Positions 25,422-33,239 are shown, counted from the stretch's first letter. The stretch: 37,914 nt of DNA from a bacterium (GCA_011046415.1 DSAP01000035.1:1-37914), one strand, 5' to 3'. Numbers and translations are program-made. The notes: generated from the sequence alone by a model not told the origin.

Positions 25422-26234
25422 TCACCGGTTTCGGATGGCGTTGATGGCGTCCCTGAGTTTGCGGGTTTCTTCGCGCGCCGCATCGGCGAAATCCTCGCCC
25501 CGGGAGGCATAGAGGATGCCGCGGCTCGAATTGATGACGGCCATCCCGCCCGAAGCGTCCGTGCCGGAACGGACGGCGCCCTCGAGATCGCCGCCCTGCG
25601 CGCCCACGCCCGGGATGAGGAAGGGGATCGCGGGGGCCGCCTCCCGGATGCCGGCCAGTTCTTCGGGATGGGTGGCGCCCGCCACCAGGCCGCAGTTGTC
25701 CTTCCCGTTCCAGTCCCGGATTTTTTCCGCCACGTGCAGATAGAGGGGGCGTCCCCCGGATTCCAGATACTGGAGGTCGCGCGATCCGGGATTGGAGGTC
25801 AGGCAGAGGATGAATGCGCCCCGCCGCGGATCTTCGAGGAAGGGGGAGACGGAATCGCCCCCGAGATACGGGCTGACCGTCACGGCGTCGAAGCCCAGTC
25901 CGAACAGGGCGTCCGCGTACCGGGCCGCGGTGGAGCCGATGTCCCCCCGTTTGGCGTCTCCGATCTTGAGGATGCCCTCCGGGATATACCGGACCGTGCG
26001 GCTCAGGATGTCCCATCCCTCGGCGCCGAGCGCCTCGTAGAAGGCCAGGTTGGGTTTGTACGCGGCTACCAGGCCGGCGGTCGCGTCGATGATCCGTTTG
26101 TTGAATGTGAATACGGGATCGGACTGCCGGGTCAAATGGGCGGGGATTTTCCCGGGGTCGGTGTCGAGGCCCACGCAGACCAGGGAGTTTTGCGCGTGTA
26201 TCGTTTCACGGATGCGTTCGTTTAGCGATTTCAT
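25422..26234 (-). CDS. pyrF: Orotidine-5'-phosphate decarboxylase, type 2
   Basis: Final step of UMP synthesis (270 aa). Length and sequence fit the longer subfamily-2 enzyme: CVGLDTDPGKIP at the N-terminus, the catalytic segment DAKRGDIGSTAARYA (93-107, with Lys95 and Asp98) and a phosphate-binding PGVGAQGGD near the end. ATG 26234 is used; the frame is open to 26270 with a TTG, but the added residues look like non-coding sequence. No strong ribosome binding site is seen. It is first of the pyrF-pyrE pair, so the pathway order is reversed relative to transcription. Confidence 0.94.
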   Translation of the reverse strand: MKSLNERIRETIHAQNSLVCVGLDTDPGKIPAHLTRQSDPVFTFNKRIIDATAGLVAAYKPNLAFYEALGAEGWDILSRTVRYIPEGILKIGDAKRGDIGSTAARYADALFGLGFDAVTVSPYLGGDSVSPFLEDPRRGAFILCLTSNPGSRDLQYLESGGRPLYLHVAEKIRDWNGKDNCGLVAGATHPEELAGIREAAPAIPFLIPGVGAQGGDLEGAVRSGTDASGGMAVINSSRGILYASRGEDFADAAREETRKLRDAINAIRNR

Positions 26235-26743
26235 GGAATTCAACTTACGCGATCGGGAGAAAAGAAGCAACCTTTTTTTCGTGGGTTTTCGCGGGCAATC
26301 CCGGTATCGGGTAGTGTGTAACCTTTTTGTTTTTCGTGAGTTTCTTGGACAATCCCTTCACCCCTCATTTGTCATGCCAGAGATCTTCTGTCGGGCATCT
26401 TTTGCGCGGGCGGCCAGGGAATCGCAGGTTCTTTTTACACCTTTTTTCAAAAAAAGGCGCCCAAAAAATCGCGGCTGACGCAAAATCTCCTGAAAAGGCC
26501 GCCGGGGTGTAAAACCCCGCCCGACAACTTGTCTTTCCTGCGGAAGCAGGAATCTACGGGGCGGGAGGGAAGATTTTCTGTTCAAAAACTTTACCCTTCA
26601 CGTGTTTCTTGTCACGCGTCACGTGTCACGCGTCACGGCTTTATTGGCTGGGAGGGAGTTGCACTCCCGACCTGGCCTGAACTTCCCCCATCACGCATCA
26701 CGGCTTTCTGTTTCCTCCCCCCGCCGTGCATGACCTCCCGCGC
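26235..26743. other. Gene-free, repeat-rich intergenic zone
   Basis: About 500 bp with no credible gene. It holds at least three palindromes: CGGGGT/ACCCCG at 26503-26519, TTCCTGC-GGAA-GCAGGAA at 26535-26552 (the shape of a widespread dispersed bacterial repeat) and GGGAGT-TGC-ACTCCC at 26654-26668. It also has TTGTCATGCC at 26369-26378, shared with the inverted-repeat element at 30376, and a 7-bp tandem repeat. It separates pyrF's upstream region from the 3' end of the histidine kinase gene, both on the minus strand. Confidence 0.6.
26611..26638. repeat. Four tandem copies of a 7-bp unit GTCACGN
   Basis: GTCACGC, GTCACGT, GTCACGC and GTCACGG follow one another without gaps. Two more copies with A in place of G occur at 26690-26703, and the 17-bp block TCACGCRTCACGGCTTT is present at both 26626-26642 and 26691-26707, 65 bp apart. 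Confidence 0.75.
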
Positions 26744-27439
26744 TCACCCCCGGACGGGGATCCAAAGGGTCACGGTCGTCCCGCAGCCCGGCTCGCTCAC
26801 GATCTCGATCGTCCCGCCGTGCAGCTTCGCAATCCGTTCGGCCGCGGTCAGCCCCAGCCCCGGCTTCCCGTTCCCGGTGGAAAAAAACGGCTCCGTGGCG
26901 CGTTCCAGGATCCCGGGCGGCATGCCGCGGCCGTCGTCTTCGACCTCCGCGATCAGGATTTTTCCTGAAGGATCCGGACGCGTCCGCACCGCGACCCGGC
27001 ATCCCGGTCCGGACGCCTCGAGGGCGTTCAGGAACAACTTGAGGAAAAGCGATTCGACCTTCCCGGTGTCGAGATCCGCATTTGGAAGGCTGTCGGCCAG
27101 GTCCGCCTCGAGGATCACGCCCTTTTCCCGGAACATGGGGGCGGCCCGGCCGAGTGCCTGGCGGACCGGTGCGTTGAGGCCGGTCCGGATCAGCCGGGGC
27201 TCGGAGGAACGGAATGCCTCCTCGAGATCCTTCAGCATCCGTTCGAGATGCGCGACCTCCCGGAGCGAAACGTCGAGGATCCGGCGGTCCGCTTCGGTCG
27301 CGGCCGCGCGGGCCTGCAGCGTCGTGAGCCCCATTTTGATGGAGGAAAGCGGATTCCTGAATCCGTGGACGAGCGTCGAAACCAGTTGTTCCATCCCTGC
27401 CTGTTCATCCTGATCGCGATTCGAATCCCGGGAACGCAT
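26744..27439 (-). CDS. Sensorless cytoplasmic histidine kinase
   Basis: Two-component histidine kinase core of only 231 aa. The H-box is HGFRNPLSS with phosphoacceptor His25, followed by the dimerisation helices. The HATPase domain has the N-box LFLNALEA, G1 DDGRGMPP, F-box FFSTGNGKPGLGL and G2-like EPGCGTTVT. There is no membrane segment, PAS, GAF or HAMP domain, so the input must come from a partner protein. AAGGAGG at 27448-27454, 8 bp before ATG 27439, fixes the start over a longer open frame. No response regulator is adjacent. It follows ltaE by 115 bp on the same strand. Confidence 0.9.
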   Translation of the reverse strand: MRSRDSNRDQDEQAGMEQLVSTLVHGFRNPLSSIKMGLTTLQARAAATEADRRILDVSLREVAHLERMLKDLEEAFRSSEPRLIRTGLNAPVRQALGRAAPMFREKGVILEADLADSLPNADLDTGKVESLFLKLFLNALEASGPGCRVAVRTRPDPSGKILIAEVEDDGRGMPPGILERATEPFFSTGNGKPGLGLTAAERIAKLHGGTIEIVSEPGCGTTVTLWIPVRG

Positions 27440-27447
27440 GCCGCACA

Positions 27448-27454
27448 CCTCCTT
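27448..27454 (-). promoter_or_regulatory. Ribosome binding site fixing the histidine kinase start
   Basis: AAGGAGG on the minus strand, 8 bp before the ATG at 27439. It removes 33 codons from the longest open frame and shows that the kinase has no hidden N-terminal sensor. Confidence 0.75.
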
Positions 27455-27554
27455 GTCGACTCTTTTCCTGTCTGAAAAACGCGTGTTCTTCCTGTCTCCC
27501 GCCGGAATCACGGGACGACCCATCCGCATCCCGTTCAATCCGGATGCCGGGAGA

Positions 27555-28583
27555 TTACGCGGAAAATATCCGGGGTAGCGCGGCGATCACCGTTTCGATG
27601 TCCCGTTCCTCCACATCCAGATGGGTCACCGCGCGGATGCCGCGGGGCGGAAGCGCCAGCACCAGAATCCCCTGTTCCCGGAGCCGCTCCACGATGCGTT
27701 CCGCGCTCCCGATCCCGGAGGCGACGGAAAAGAAGAGGATGTTGGTCTGGACGGATTCCAGGTCGACGTCCACCCCGTCGAAGGCGGAGAGGGCCCCGGC
27801 GAGTCGTCCGGCGCGCGCGTGATCCTCTCCGAGTCGGCGGAGGTGATGCTCCACCGCGTACAGCGCGGCCGCCGCGAGGATCCCCGCCTGGCGCATGCCC
27901 CCGCCGAAGATTTTCCGAAACCGCCGGGCGTCCCGGATGAACGCCCCGTCTCCCGCGATCAGGCTGCCGACCGGCGCGCCCAGGCCTTTGGAAAAACACA
28001 CCGACACGGAATCGAAATATCCGGCATATTCGGCCAAGGGAATTCCCGTCGCGACATGCGCGTTCCACAGCCGCGCGCCGTCGAGATGCATGCGGAGTCC
28101 GGTGCGGTCCGCCAGCGCACGGATTTCCCGGATATTTTCGATCGGGCAGACCGTGCCTCCGGCGCGGTTGTGCGTGTTCTCGAGACAGATAAGCCGCGAA
28201 ACAGGATGATGGACGTTTTGGGGACGAATCGCCGCCTCCACATCCGCCACGTCCATGACGCCGTGTTTCCCCGCGATCGGCCGCATCTGCACGCCCGAGA
28301 GGAAGGCGGGCGCCCCGGCCTCATACACATATACATGCGCGCCCGCCTCGCAGATCACCTCGTCGCCGGGGCGTGTGTGGGTCTTGACCGCGATCTGATT
28401 GGCCATCGTGCCTGAGGGGACGAAGAGTCCGGCTTCTTTGCCGAGCATCGCGGCCACGGTCTCCTGGAGCCGGTTCACCGTGGGATCGTCGCCGAGCACA
28501 TCGTCGCCCACCTCGGCCTCGGCCATGGCCCGGCGCATCCCGGCCGTGGGGCGGGTGACCGTGTCGCTGCGTAAATCGATCAT
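27555..28583 (-). CDS. ltaE: Low-specificity L-threonine aldolase
   Basis: PLP enzyme that splits threonine or allo-threonine into glycine and acetaldehyde (342 aa). The N-terminus [13 protein letters not shown] and [15 protein letters not shown] are diagnostic. His85 ([10 protein letters not shown]) stacks on the cofactor, Asp168 lies in LDGARLWN, and Lys199 in [12 protein letters not shown] forms the Schiff base. GAAGGA lies 9-14 bp before the start. A good promoter (28643-28671) precedes it, back to back with the promoter of the YdeI-like gene. Confidence 0.95.
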   Translation of the reverse strand: MIDLRSDTVTRPTAGMRRAMAEAEVGDDVLGDDPTVNRLQETVAAMLGKEAGLFVPSGTMANQIAVKTHTRPGDEVICEAGAHVYVYEAGAPAFLSGVQMRPIAGKHGVMDVADVEAAIRPQNVHHPVSRLICLENTHNRAGGTVCPIENIREIRALADRTGLRMHLDGARLWNAHVATGIPLAEYAGYFDSVSVCFSKGLGAPVGSLIAGDGAFIRDARRFRKIFGGGMRQAGILAAAALYAVEHHLRRLGEDHARAGRLAGALSAFDGVDVDLESVQTNILFFSVASGIGSAERIVERLREQGILVLALPPRGIRAVTHLDVEERDIETVIAALPRIFSA

Positions 28584-28642
28584 GGAAAACTTTCCTTCTC
28601 AAGGATTTTTAGAAAGGGTCATTCCGGGAATCGTATCCCATG

Positions 28643-28671
28643 AATGTAACAAAAACCGCCGGGACAGTCAA
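28643..28671 (-). promoter_or_regulatory. Sigma-70-type promoter for ltaE
   Basis: On the minus strand TTGACT (28666-28671), a 17-bp spacer and TACATT (28643-28648), about 60 bp before the ltaE start. Confidence 0.65.
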
Positions 28672-28679
28672 CAAAGAGA

Positions 28680-28708
28680 TTGAAATGCATGCCGCGCCGC
28701 GTTATATT
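28680..28708 (+). promoter_or_regulatory. Sigma-70-type promoter for the YdeI-like gene
   Basis: TTGAAA (28680-28685), a 17-bp spacer and TATATT (28703-28708). Its -35 box lies only 8 bp from the -35 box of the divergent ltaE promoter. Confidence 0.65.
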
Positions 28709-28774
28709 GTTCCGACGATGCGGAAAGCGCTCGTCTTGCACGTGTCAAAGCCTGTCATTTTGAGGATGCGGTGG

Positions 28775-29155
28775 ATGAACGAACCGGAACAAGTGTACGC
28801 CGCCACCCGCGGGGAATGGCGCGCCTGGCTCGAAAAAAATCAGGGCGTGGAAAAGATGATCCGGGAAGGTCGGATGACCGAAGCCGGTTTCGCCCGGGTC
28901 GAAGCGGCGAAGCGGTCCGGGGAATGGGAGAAGGATCGGTCCATCCCCGATGAAACCGGGATCCCGCCCGACCTCCGCGCGGCGCTGGAGAGGATTCCGC
29001 CGGCAAAGGAAAATTTCGAGGGATTCGCGCCGTCCTACCGGAAGCTCTACCTCCGCTGGGTGGCGGATGCGAAACGGGCAGAGACGCGGGAGAAGCGCAT
29101 CCGCAAGGTGGTGGAACGCGCGGAGAAGAATCTGAAACCGGACATCAACATGTGA
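28775..29155 (+). CDS. Shortened YdeI/OmdA-family protein
   Basis: 126 aa from ATG 28775, which has GAGG 9 bp upstream and fits the promoter at 28680-28708. The ends match the YdeI/OmpD-associated family: VYAATRGEWRAWLEKN at the start, and GRMTEAGFARVEAAKRSGEW with SYRKLYLRWVADAKRAETREKRI after it. The central part found in full members (roughly 55-60 residues, with the usual CFGWIDG region) is absent, and the two halves are joined in frame at KNQGVEKM. The C-terminal part is Lys/Arg-rich. The family has been linked to tolerance of bacteriocins and peptides, but the biochemical role is unclear. Upstream in-frame ATGs exist and are less likely. Confidence 0.75.
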   Translation: MNEPEQVYAATRGEWRAWLEKNQGVEKMIREGRMTEAGFARVEAAKRSGEWEKDRSIPDETGIPPDLRAALERIPPAKENFEGFAPSYRKLYLRWVADAKRAETREKRIRKVVERAEKNLKPDINM

Positions 29156-29310
29156 CCCGGAAGACCCCGCCGTTCCGGGGGGCGATCCCCTGCGGGAAGG
29201 CAGAGATACACTGTCCGGGCGGGTTTGAGGACATAAGGGTTCCCTGTCTCGAATCAAAAATCCGGACCGGGTTGGATCGGCCCGGCAGGATTTGTGAAGG
29301 CAAAGCCGTC

Positions 29311-30438
29311 ATGAAAAATCAGTCCCTGGGAAACGAATACACCGCACGGATCAACCGGGTGATCGATTACATCGAACAAAACCTGGATCGTCCGATGACG
29401 CTCGAAGAACTCGCCGGCGTGGCCAATTTTTCAAAATACCATTTTCACCGCATTTTCGCCGCGCAGATCGGAGAGACCCTGAATCAGTTCATTCAGCGCA
29501 TCCGCATCGAGCGGGCCGCGGGGTTGCTCGTCAACAACCCCGACAAATCGATCATCGAGGTGGCGTTCGATTGCGGTTTTTCAGGGTACGCGCCTTTCGC
29601 CCGGGCATTCAGGGACACGTTCGGCATGAGCGCCAGCCGGTGGCGTTCGTGCGGGCATCTTGAAAGCAAGATCGGTCAAACAGACCGCAAGGATTGCCAA
29701 CCGGTCGGCAATCCGGGAAAAGCTTTTCAGGTCTGTCTCCTCTATCTTGGATCCATCACACAACCCCCAAGATGGAGGATCGAAATGAAGGAAAAAAACC
29801 GTTTCCACTGCGAAGTCACGGTTCGGGATTGTCCCGAAATGACCGCCGCGTACGTGCGGCATGTCGGCTCCTACGCCGGAAACGAGGCGCTGTTCAAGGG
29901 ACTCTTCGACAAACTGCTGCGCTGGGCGGGACCGCGGAATCTTCTCCGTTTCCCGGAAACCAAGTCGTTCATCATTTATCACGACAATCCCGAAATCACG
30001 GAGGAAGAGAAGCTTCGGATCAGCGTCTGCATCACCGTTCCCGAAGACACGCAAGTGGGCGGAGAGATCGGAAAGATGACCATCCCGGCCGGGAAATACG
30101 GCATCGGACATTTCGAGCTGAGCGCGGATGAATTCGGCGAGGCGTGGAATGCGCTGTATGCGGGATGGTTGCCGGAGAGCGGGTATCAGCCGGACGACCG
30201 CCCCTGTTTCGAACTGTGTCTGAACGATCCCAAGGAGCATCCCGAACACAAAACACATCGTGGACATCTACGTGCCGGTGAAGCCGCTCTGAAGTCGCGT
30301 TTGACAGGAAAGGGTCCACTTCCCGGGACTCCGGATGTGGAACCCGGGGGAGCGGGGGCTGTATCCAAAGTCATGTTGTCATGCCGGCTCTCTTTTTCTC
30401 GATGTAAACGAGAATCTTTCGGCCGGTATCTTTTTTGA
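29311..30438 (+). CDS. AraC-family regulator with GyrI-like effector domain, probable frameshift near the end
   Basis: AraC HTH at the N-terminus (residues 10-112: YIEQNLDRPMTLEELAGVANFSKYHFHRIF, split here as the first helix-turn-helix, then IIEVAFDCGFSGYAPFARAFR) followed by a GyrI/SbmC-like small-molecule-binding domain from about residue 158 (TAAYVRHVGSYAG, PAGKYGIGHFELS, CFELCLND). At codon 314 an AAAA run (30250-30253) shifts the frame. Reading one A fewer gives HIVDIYVPVKPL and a stop at 30290-30292, the normal end of this domain family. As it stands, the frame runs on for 49 unrelated residues into an inverted-repeat element. GAAGG 10 bp upstream supports ATG 29311. It probably senses a hydrophobic cation or drug. 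Confidence 0.88.
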   Translation: MKNQSLGNEYTARINRVIDYIEQNLDRPMTLEELAGVANFSKYHFHRIFAAQIGETLNQFIQRIRIERAAGLLVNNPDKSIIEVAFDCGFSGYAPFARAFRDTFGMSASRWRSCGHLESKIGQTDRKDCQPVGNPGKAFQVCLLYLGSITQPPRWRIEMKEKNRFHCEVTVRDCPEMTAAYVRHVGSYAGNEALFKGLFDKLLRWAGPRNLLRFPETKSFIIYHDNPEITEEEKLRISVCITVPEDTQVGGEIGKMTIPAGKYGIGHFELSADEFGEAWNALYAGWLPESGYQPDDRPCFELCLNDPKEHPEHKTHRGHLRAGEAALKSRLTGKGPLPGTPDVEPGGAGAVSKVMLSCRLSFSRCKRESFGRYLF

Positions 30439-30513
30439 GGCCAAGAAGATCCCCGTCCGCCTTGGCGGACGGGGATGACAAAACGGGTGAAATTGGACTT
30501 TGGATACAGCCCC
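30355..30513. repeat. 159-bp element with perfect 18-bp inverted ends
   Basis: GGGGCTGTATCCAAAGTC at 30355-30372 is exactly repeated in inverted orientation at 30496-30513. Inside, TTGTCATGCC (30376-30385) faces a near-complement GGGATGACAA (30472-30481). A 13-bp perfect palindrome arm with a TT loop lies at 30449-30476, and there are two smaller hairpins. It sits between the convergent araC-type and flavodoxin genes. It could be a MITE-like element or a large bidirectional terminator structure. Confidence 0.65.
30449..30476. repeat. Perfect 13-bp-stem palindrome
   Basis: ATCCCCGTCCGCC and its exact complement are separated by TT. There is no T-tract on either side of the kind a simple terminator needs. 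It resembles the CGTCCGC/GCGGACG hairpin at 33221-33239. Confidence 0.7.
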
Positions 30514-30525
30514 TTGTGGCGGATT

Positions 30526-30996
30526 CTATTTCAAGTCCTCAACAAATTTCCGGATCGCCTCTTCCGAGATTTTGGACACGCTCTCGGTCATGCCCGACAC
30601 CTTCTTCACGATCGTCCTGGCAATGAAGTTCATCCTCTCGAAATCGAATTCGCCGCCGAAGATGCCTTGGGCCTTCGCGTGCTTCCGGAGCGGTTCGGGA
30701 AAATTCTCATCGAACTGCTTCTGCGCCTGTTCTTCTTCCATGCAGCAGAGGAAAAGGCCGAGCTTCTTCTCGAGGAGCGTCTCCCGGTGCGCGGCGCAGA
30801 ATCTCTTGATCCCGCCCTGAATCCGGCCCGCGTGGATCGATCCGCCGATGATCACCGCGTCATACTGTTGCGGATCCGCCTTTTTCGTCTCCTTCAGGTT
30901 GACGACATCCGCCCCGCCCGGCAGAACGGCCTGTAATTTCGCGGCGCACTTTTCGGTGCATCCGTGCATGGATTGATAGACGATCATTGTTTTCAT
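30526..30996 (-). CDS. Flavodoxin-domain protein
   Basis: 156-aa FMN-binding flavodoxin fold. The phosphate loop is in IVYQSMHGCTEKCA (residues 5-18), the second flavin contact is IIGGSIHAGRIQGGIKRF, and FLCCMEEEQAQ is the third-strand region. The C-terminal FDFERMNFIARTIVKKVSG resembles HemG-like menaquinone-dependent protoporphyrinogen dehydrogenases and clostridial relatives. No heme-synthesis gene is nearby, so a general redox role is as likely. It starts 3 bp after the FMN-binding lipoprotein gene, with GGAG overlapping that gene's stop region. Confidence 0.87.
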   Translation of the reverse strand: MKTMIVYQSMHGCTEKCAAKLQAVLPGGADVVNLKETKKADPQQYDAVIIGGSIHAGRIQGGIKRFCAAHRETLLEKKLGLFLCCMEEEQAQKQFDENFPEPLRKHAKAQGIFGGEFDFERMNFIARTIVKKVSGMTESVSKISEEAIRKFVEDLK

Positions 30997-30999
30997 GCG

Positions 31000-31413
31000 T
31001 TACTCCTTCGGGGATGGGTCGGACGAACAGGCTTTTTCGACGGCGTCCTGGACGGCGTTCATGATCACCCGGCTGCTGTTCGTCGCGCCGGTCACCGCCT
31101 CCACGTTCGTGGATTGCGCCTGCACGATCCGTCCGGGAATGACCGGTTCGGCCTTCCTGCCCTTCCAGGCGTCATGGCTGAGGATTTCGACGCGGGTAAT
31201 CCGCCTGTCTTCGACGGTCACGCGCACCGCGGCCTTGTTCGGTCCGGATCCGGCGGTTCCTTCAAACACCCCGTCCGTGAGCCGTCCGGACTGGACCGGC
31301 CCGCCGAGGATCTCCGCCTCCTTGCATCCGGAGAGGAGGATCGTCCCGGCGGCCAGGAGCGGAAGGATCCGGAAAAGCGATGGACGGGATGGAATGTTCC
31401 TGGGTCGCGGCAT
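31000..31413 (-). CDS. FMN-binding-domain lipoprotein (RnfG/NqrC-like)
   Basis: 137-aa exported lipoprotein: signal sequence with lipobox LLSGC30, then an FMN-bind domain (DGVFEGTAGSGPNKAAVRVTV, ITRVEILSHD). The attachment site is VEAVTGATNSS, where Thr of the (S/T)GAT-type motif can carry FMN covalently through its phosphate, after transfer by ApbE. It lies 3 bp before the flavodoxin gene, forming a pair of flavoproteins on opposite sides of the membrane. AAGGGAG 6 bp upstream supports the start. No Rnf/Nqr core subunits are present in the window. Confidence 0.9.
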   Translation of the reverse strand: MPRPRNIPSRPSLFRILPLLAAGTILLSGCKEAEILGGPVQSGRLTDGVFEGTAGSGPNKAAVRVTVEDRRITRVEILSHDAWKGRKAEPVIPGRIVQAQSTNVEAVTGATNSSRVIMNAVQDAVEKACSSDPSPKE

Positions 31414-31470
31414 TTCGAACTCCCTTGAAATGGGATGGTTTTGTGAGTAAACGGAAACTCCGGGAAAAAG

Positions 31471-32937
31471 TTACACGTCCGGTCCGGTCTCGTCCCCCGG
31501 ATGCCGGGTGAGGCGGCTGACGAGGAGGATCGAAAGGGCGGACAGGAAAAACGCGGGGATCAGTTCATAGATGCCGGTCGGGGTTTTCAGCCAGAGCCGC
31601 CAGACGAGGGTGACGGCCGTGCCCGTGATCATGCCCGCGAACACGCCCAGGCGCGTCGTCCCTTTCCAGTAGAGGGAAAAGATCACGGCCGTGCCGATCG
31701 AGGCGCCCAGCCCGCCCCAGGCGAAGAGCACCAGCCAGAAGATGATGTCCTTGGCGAAACAGGCGAGGATCATGGACAGGAGTCCCGACATCAGCACCAC
31801 CCGCCGGCTCAGCCGGAGCCGGTCGGGTTCCGGGATCCCGGCCCCTTTCTTCCAGATTTTCTCGTACACGTCCCGCACGAAGGTGGACGCCACGACCAGC
31901 AGCTGCGAATCCGCCGTGGACAGGATCGCCGCGAAAATCCCGCCGGCCAAAAGGCCGAAGAGGACCGGGCCGAAATACGCGGAAGAGAGGACCAGATAGA
32001 CCATCTCCGGATCCCCGCCCGGCAGGTCACGGACATCCGGGATCGACGCCCGTCCGAGCAGCCCGATCATCACCGCGCCCAGCCCCATCAGGACGTTCCA
32101 GAGCGTGCCGATCGCGGCCGAATGGGTCAGCCGCCTGGGGTCATCGATCGCCATGTAGCGCACGAGGATATGCGGCTGGCCGGGCGAGCCGAGCCCGATG
32201 CCGAGGAAGCCGATCAGCGCGCCCGCTCCGAGTGAGAACGGATCGATCATCCTGGGGTCGAGGGCGGAGAGCGTGCCGGCAAGCGCGCCCGGCCCGCCGA
32301 TCCGGATCAGTCCGACGGCCGGAAAGATCAGGAGCCCGAACACCATGATCCCCGCACGGATCACGTCGTTGTAGGCCACGGCGATGAATCCGCCGAGGAC
32401 CATGTAGATCAGGATGAGGAGGACGGACAGGGCCAGCGCGAACGGGAAGCCGATGTCGAAAGCCGTTCCCAGCGACCGGGCGCCCGCATTGAGCTGGGCC
32501 GCCACATAGGCCGTGATGAAAATGCCGATAATCGCCGCACCGGTGATGCGGATGAGGTGACGGGAATCCCGGAACCGGGACTCGAAATAATCCAGCAGGG
32601 TCAGCGAATTCAGCCTTTCGGTCTCTTCGCGCAGCCTCCTCCCCACGGTCACGAACAGGATCATCTCGGCCAGCGTGTATCCGGCCACCGCCCAGACCGC
32701 GCCCGCGCCGAGGGTATAGGCCATGCCGCTGACCCCGAGCACGAGCCAGGAAGACCGCCCCGAGGAAACCGCGGAAAGGGCGACCACGACCCGGTTCATC
32801 GCCCGGCCGCCGATGAAAAAATCGGACTGGTTCTTCGTGCGCCGCATCGTCAGGAATCCGACAAGTATGGGAAGAATCAGGGTGAGCCCGAAAATCAAAA
32901 GGGCGAGCGGATGGGACAGCGCATCGAAACCCGTCAC
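31471..32937 (-). CDS. Sodium/solute symporter, PutP-like (SSS family)
   Basis: 488-aa membrane protein with about 13 helices of the LeuT-fold sodium:solute symporter family. The segment ALSAVSSGRSSWLVLGVSGMAYTLG lines the sodium and substrate site in TM2, and GLLAGGIFAAILSTADSQLLVVAST is the TM8-9 signature with the Na2-site serine/threonine residues. Closest in look to the proline transporter PutP, but the substrate is not certain. The start is GTG at 32935-32937 with AGAAGGA 7 bp upstream. It is followed after 57 bp by the FMN-binding lipoprotein on the same strand, so the three genes may be one unit. Confidence 0.9.
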   Translation of the reverse strand: MTGFDALSHPLALLIFGLTLILPILVGFLTMRRTKNQSDFFIGGRAMNRVVVALSAVSSGRSSWLVLGVSGMAYTLGAGAVWAVAGYTLAEMILFVTVGRRLREETERLNSLTLLDYFESRFRDSRHLIRITGAAIIGIFITAYVAAQLNAGARSLGTAFDIGFPFALALSVLLILIYMVLGGFIAVAYNDVIRAGIMVFGLLIFPAVGLIRIGGPGALAGTLSALDPRMIDPFSLGAGALIGFLGIGLGSPGQPHILVRYMAIDDPRRLTHSAAIGTLWNVLMGLGAVMIGLLGRASIPDVRDLPGGDPEMVYLVLSSAYFGPVLFGLLAGGIFAAILSTADSQLLVVASTFVRDVYEKIWKKGAGIPEPDRLRLSRRVVLMSGLLSMILACFAKDIIFWLVLFAWGGLGASIGTAVIFSLYWKGTTRLGVFAGMITGTAVTLVWRLWLKTPTGIYELIPAFFLSALSILLVSRLTRHPGDETGPDV

Positions 32938-33003
32938 GGATGGATCCTTCTTCTGGGAATGTTCCTGGATGATCCCCGTCTCATGCGCGATACCCCGGGA
33001 CGG

Positions 33004-33038
33004 AAAAAAGGAGGCCTCCCGCCGGGAAAGGCCTCCTT
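33004..33038 (-). terminator. Rho-independent terminator downstream of the large secreted protein gene
   Basis: A perfect 10-bp stem AAGGAGGCCT/AGGCCTCCTT (33008-33017 with 33029-33038) with an 11-nt loop, followed by TTTTTT on the minus strand. It stops read-through from the secreted-protein gene into the symporter gene. Confidence 0.88.
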
Positions 33039-33134
33039 CAGGATCACGATTTCAAACCCGGGGAACTGTGTCGGGCGCAGTCTCCATCCCGGCGGAAAAG
33101 ACCGGTCGTGTGCGCCCGGTTTCGACCTCCCCGC

Positions 33135-33239
33135 CCCGCCTGAGGCGGGCCTCCCCTCCCTGGCAAGGAGGGGCAAAAAACATCCGGTCTCTTTTTTTGT
33201 CCCCCTTGACCCAGGGGGATCGTCCGCCTCGTGCGGACG
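33135..33239. repeat. Cluster of four GC-rich palindromes
   Basis: Hairpins at 33135-33149 (CCCGCC-TGA-GGCGGG), 33153-33173 (CCCCTCC/GGAGGGG), 33201-33218 (CCCCCT/AGGGGG) and 33221-33239 (CGTCCGC/GCGGACG). The surrounding stretch 32938-33259 has no gene; it otherwise holds only the terminator. The GGGGGTTATC at 33241-33250 also occurs at 9246-9255. Confidence 0.7.

Noticed and set aside
26611-26707. Tandem units that might suggest a CRISPR array
   Set aside because: The unit is 7 bp without spacers of regular length, and no cas gene is in the window.
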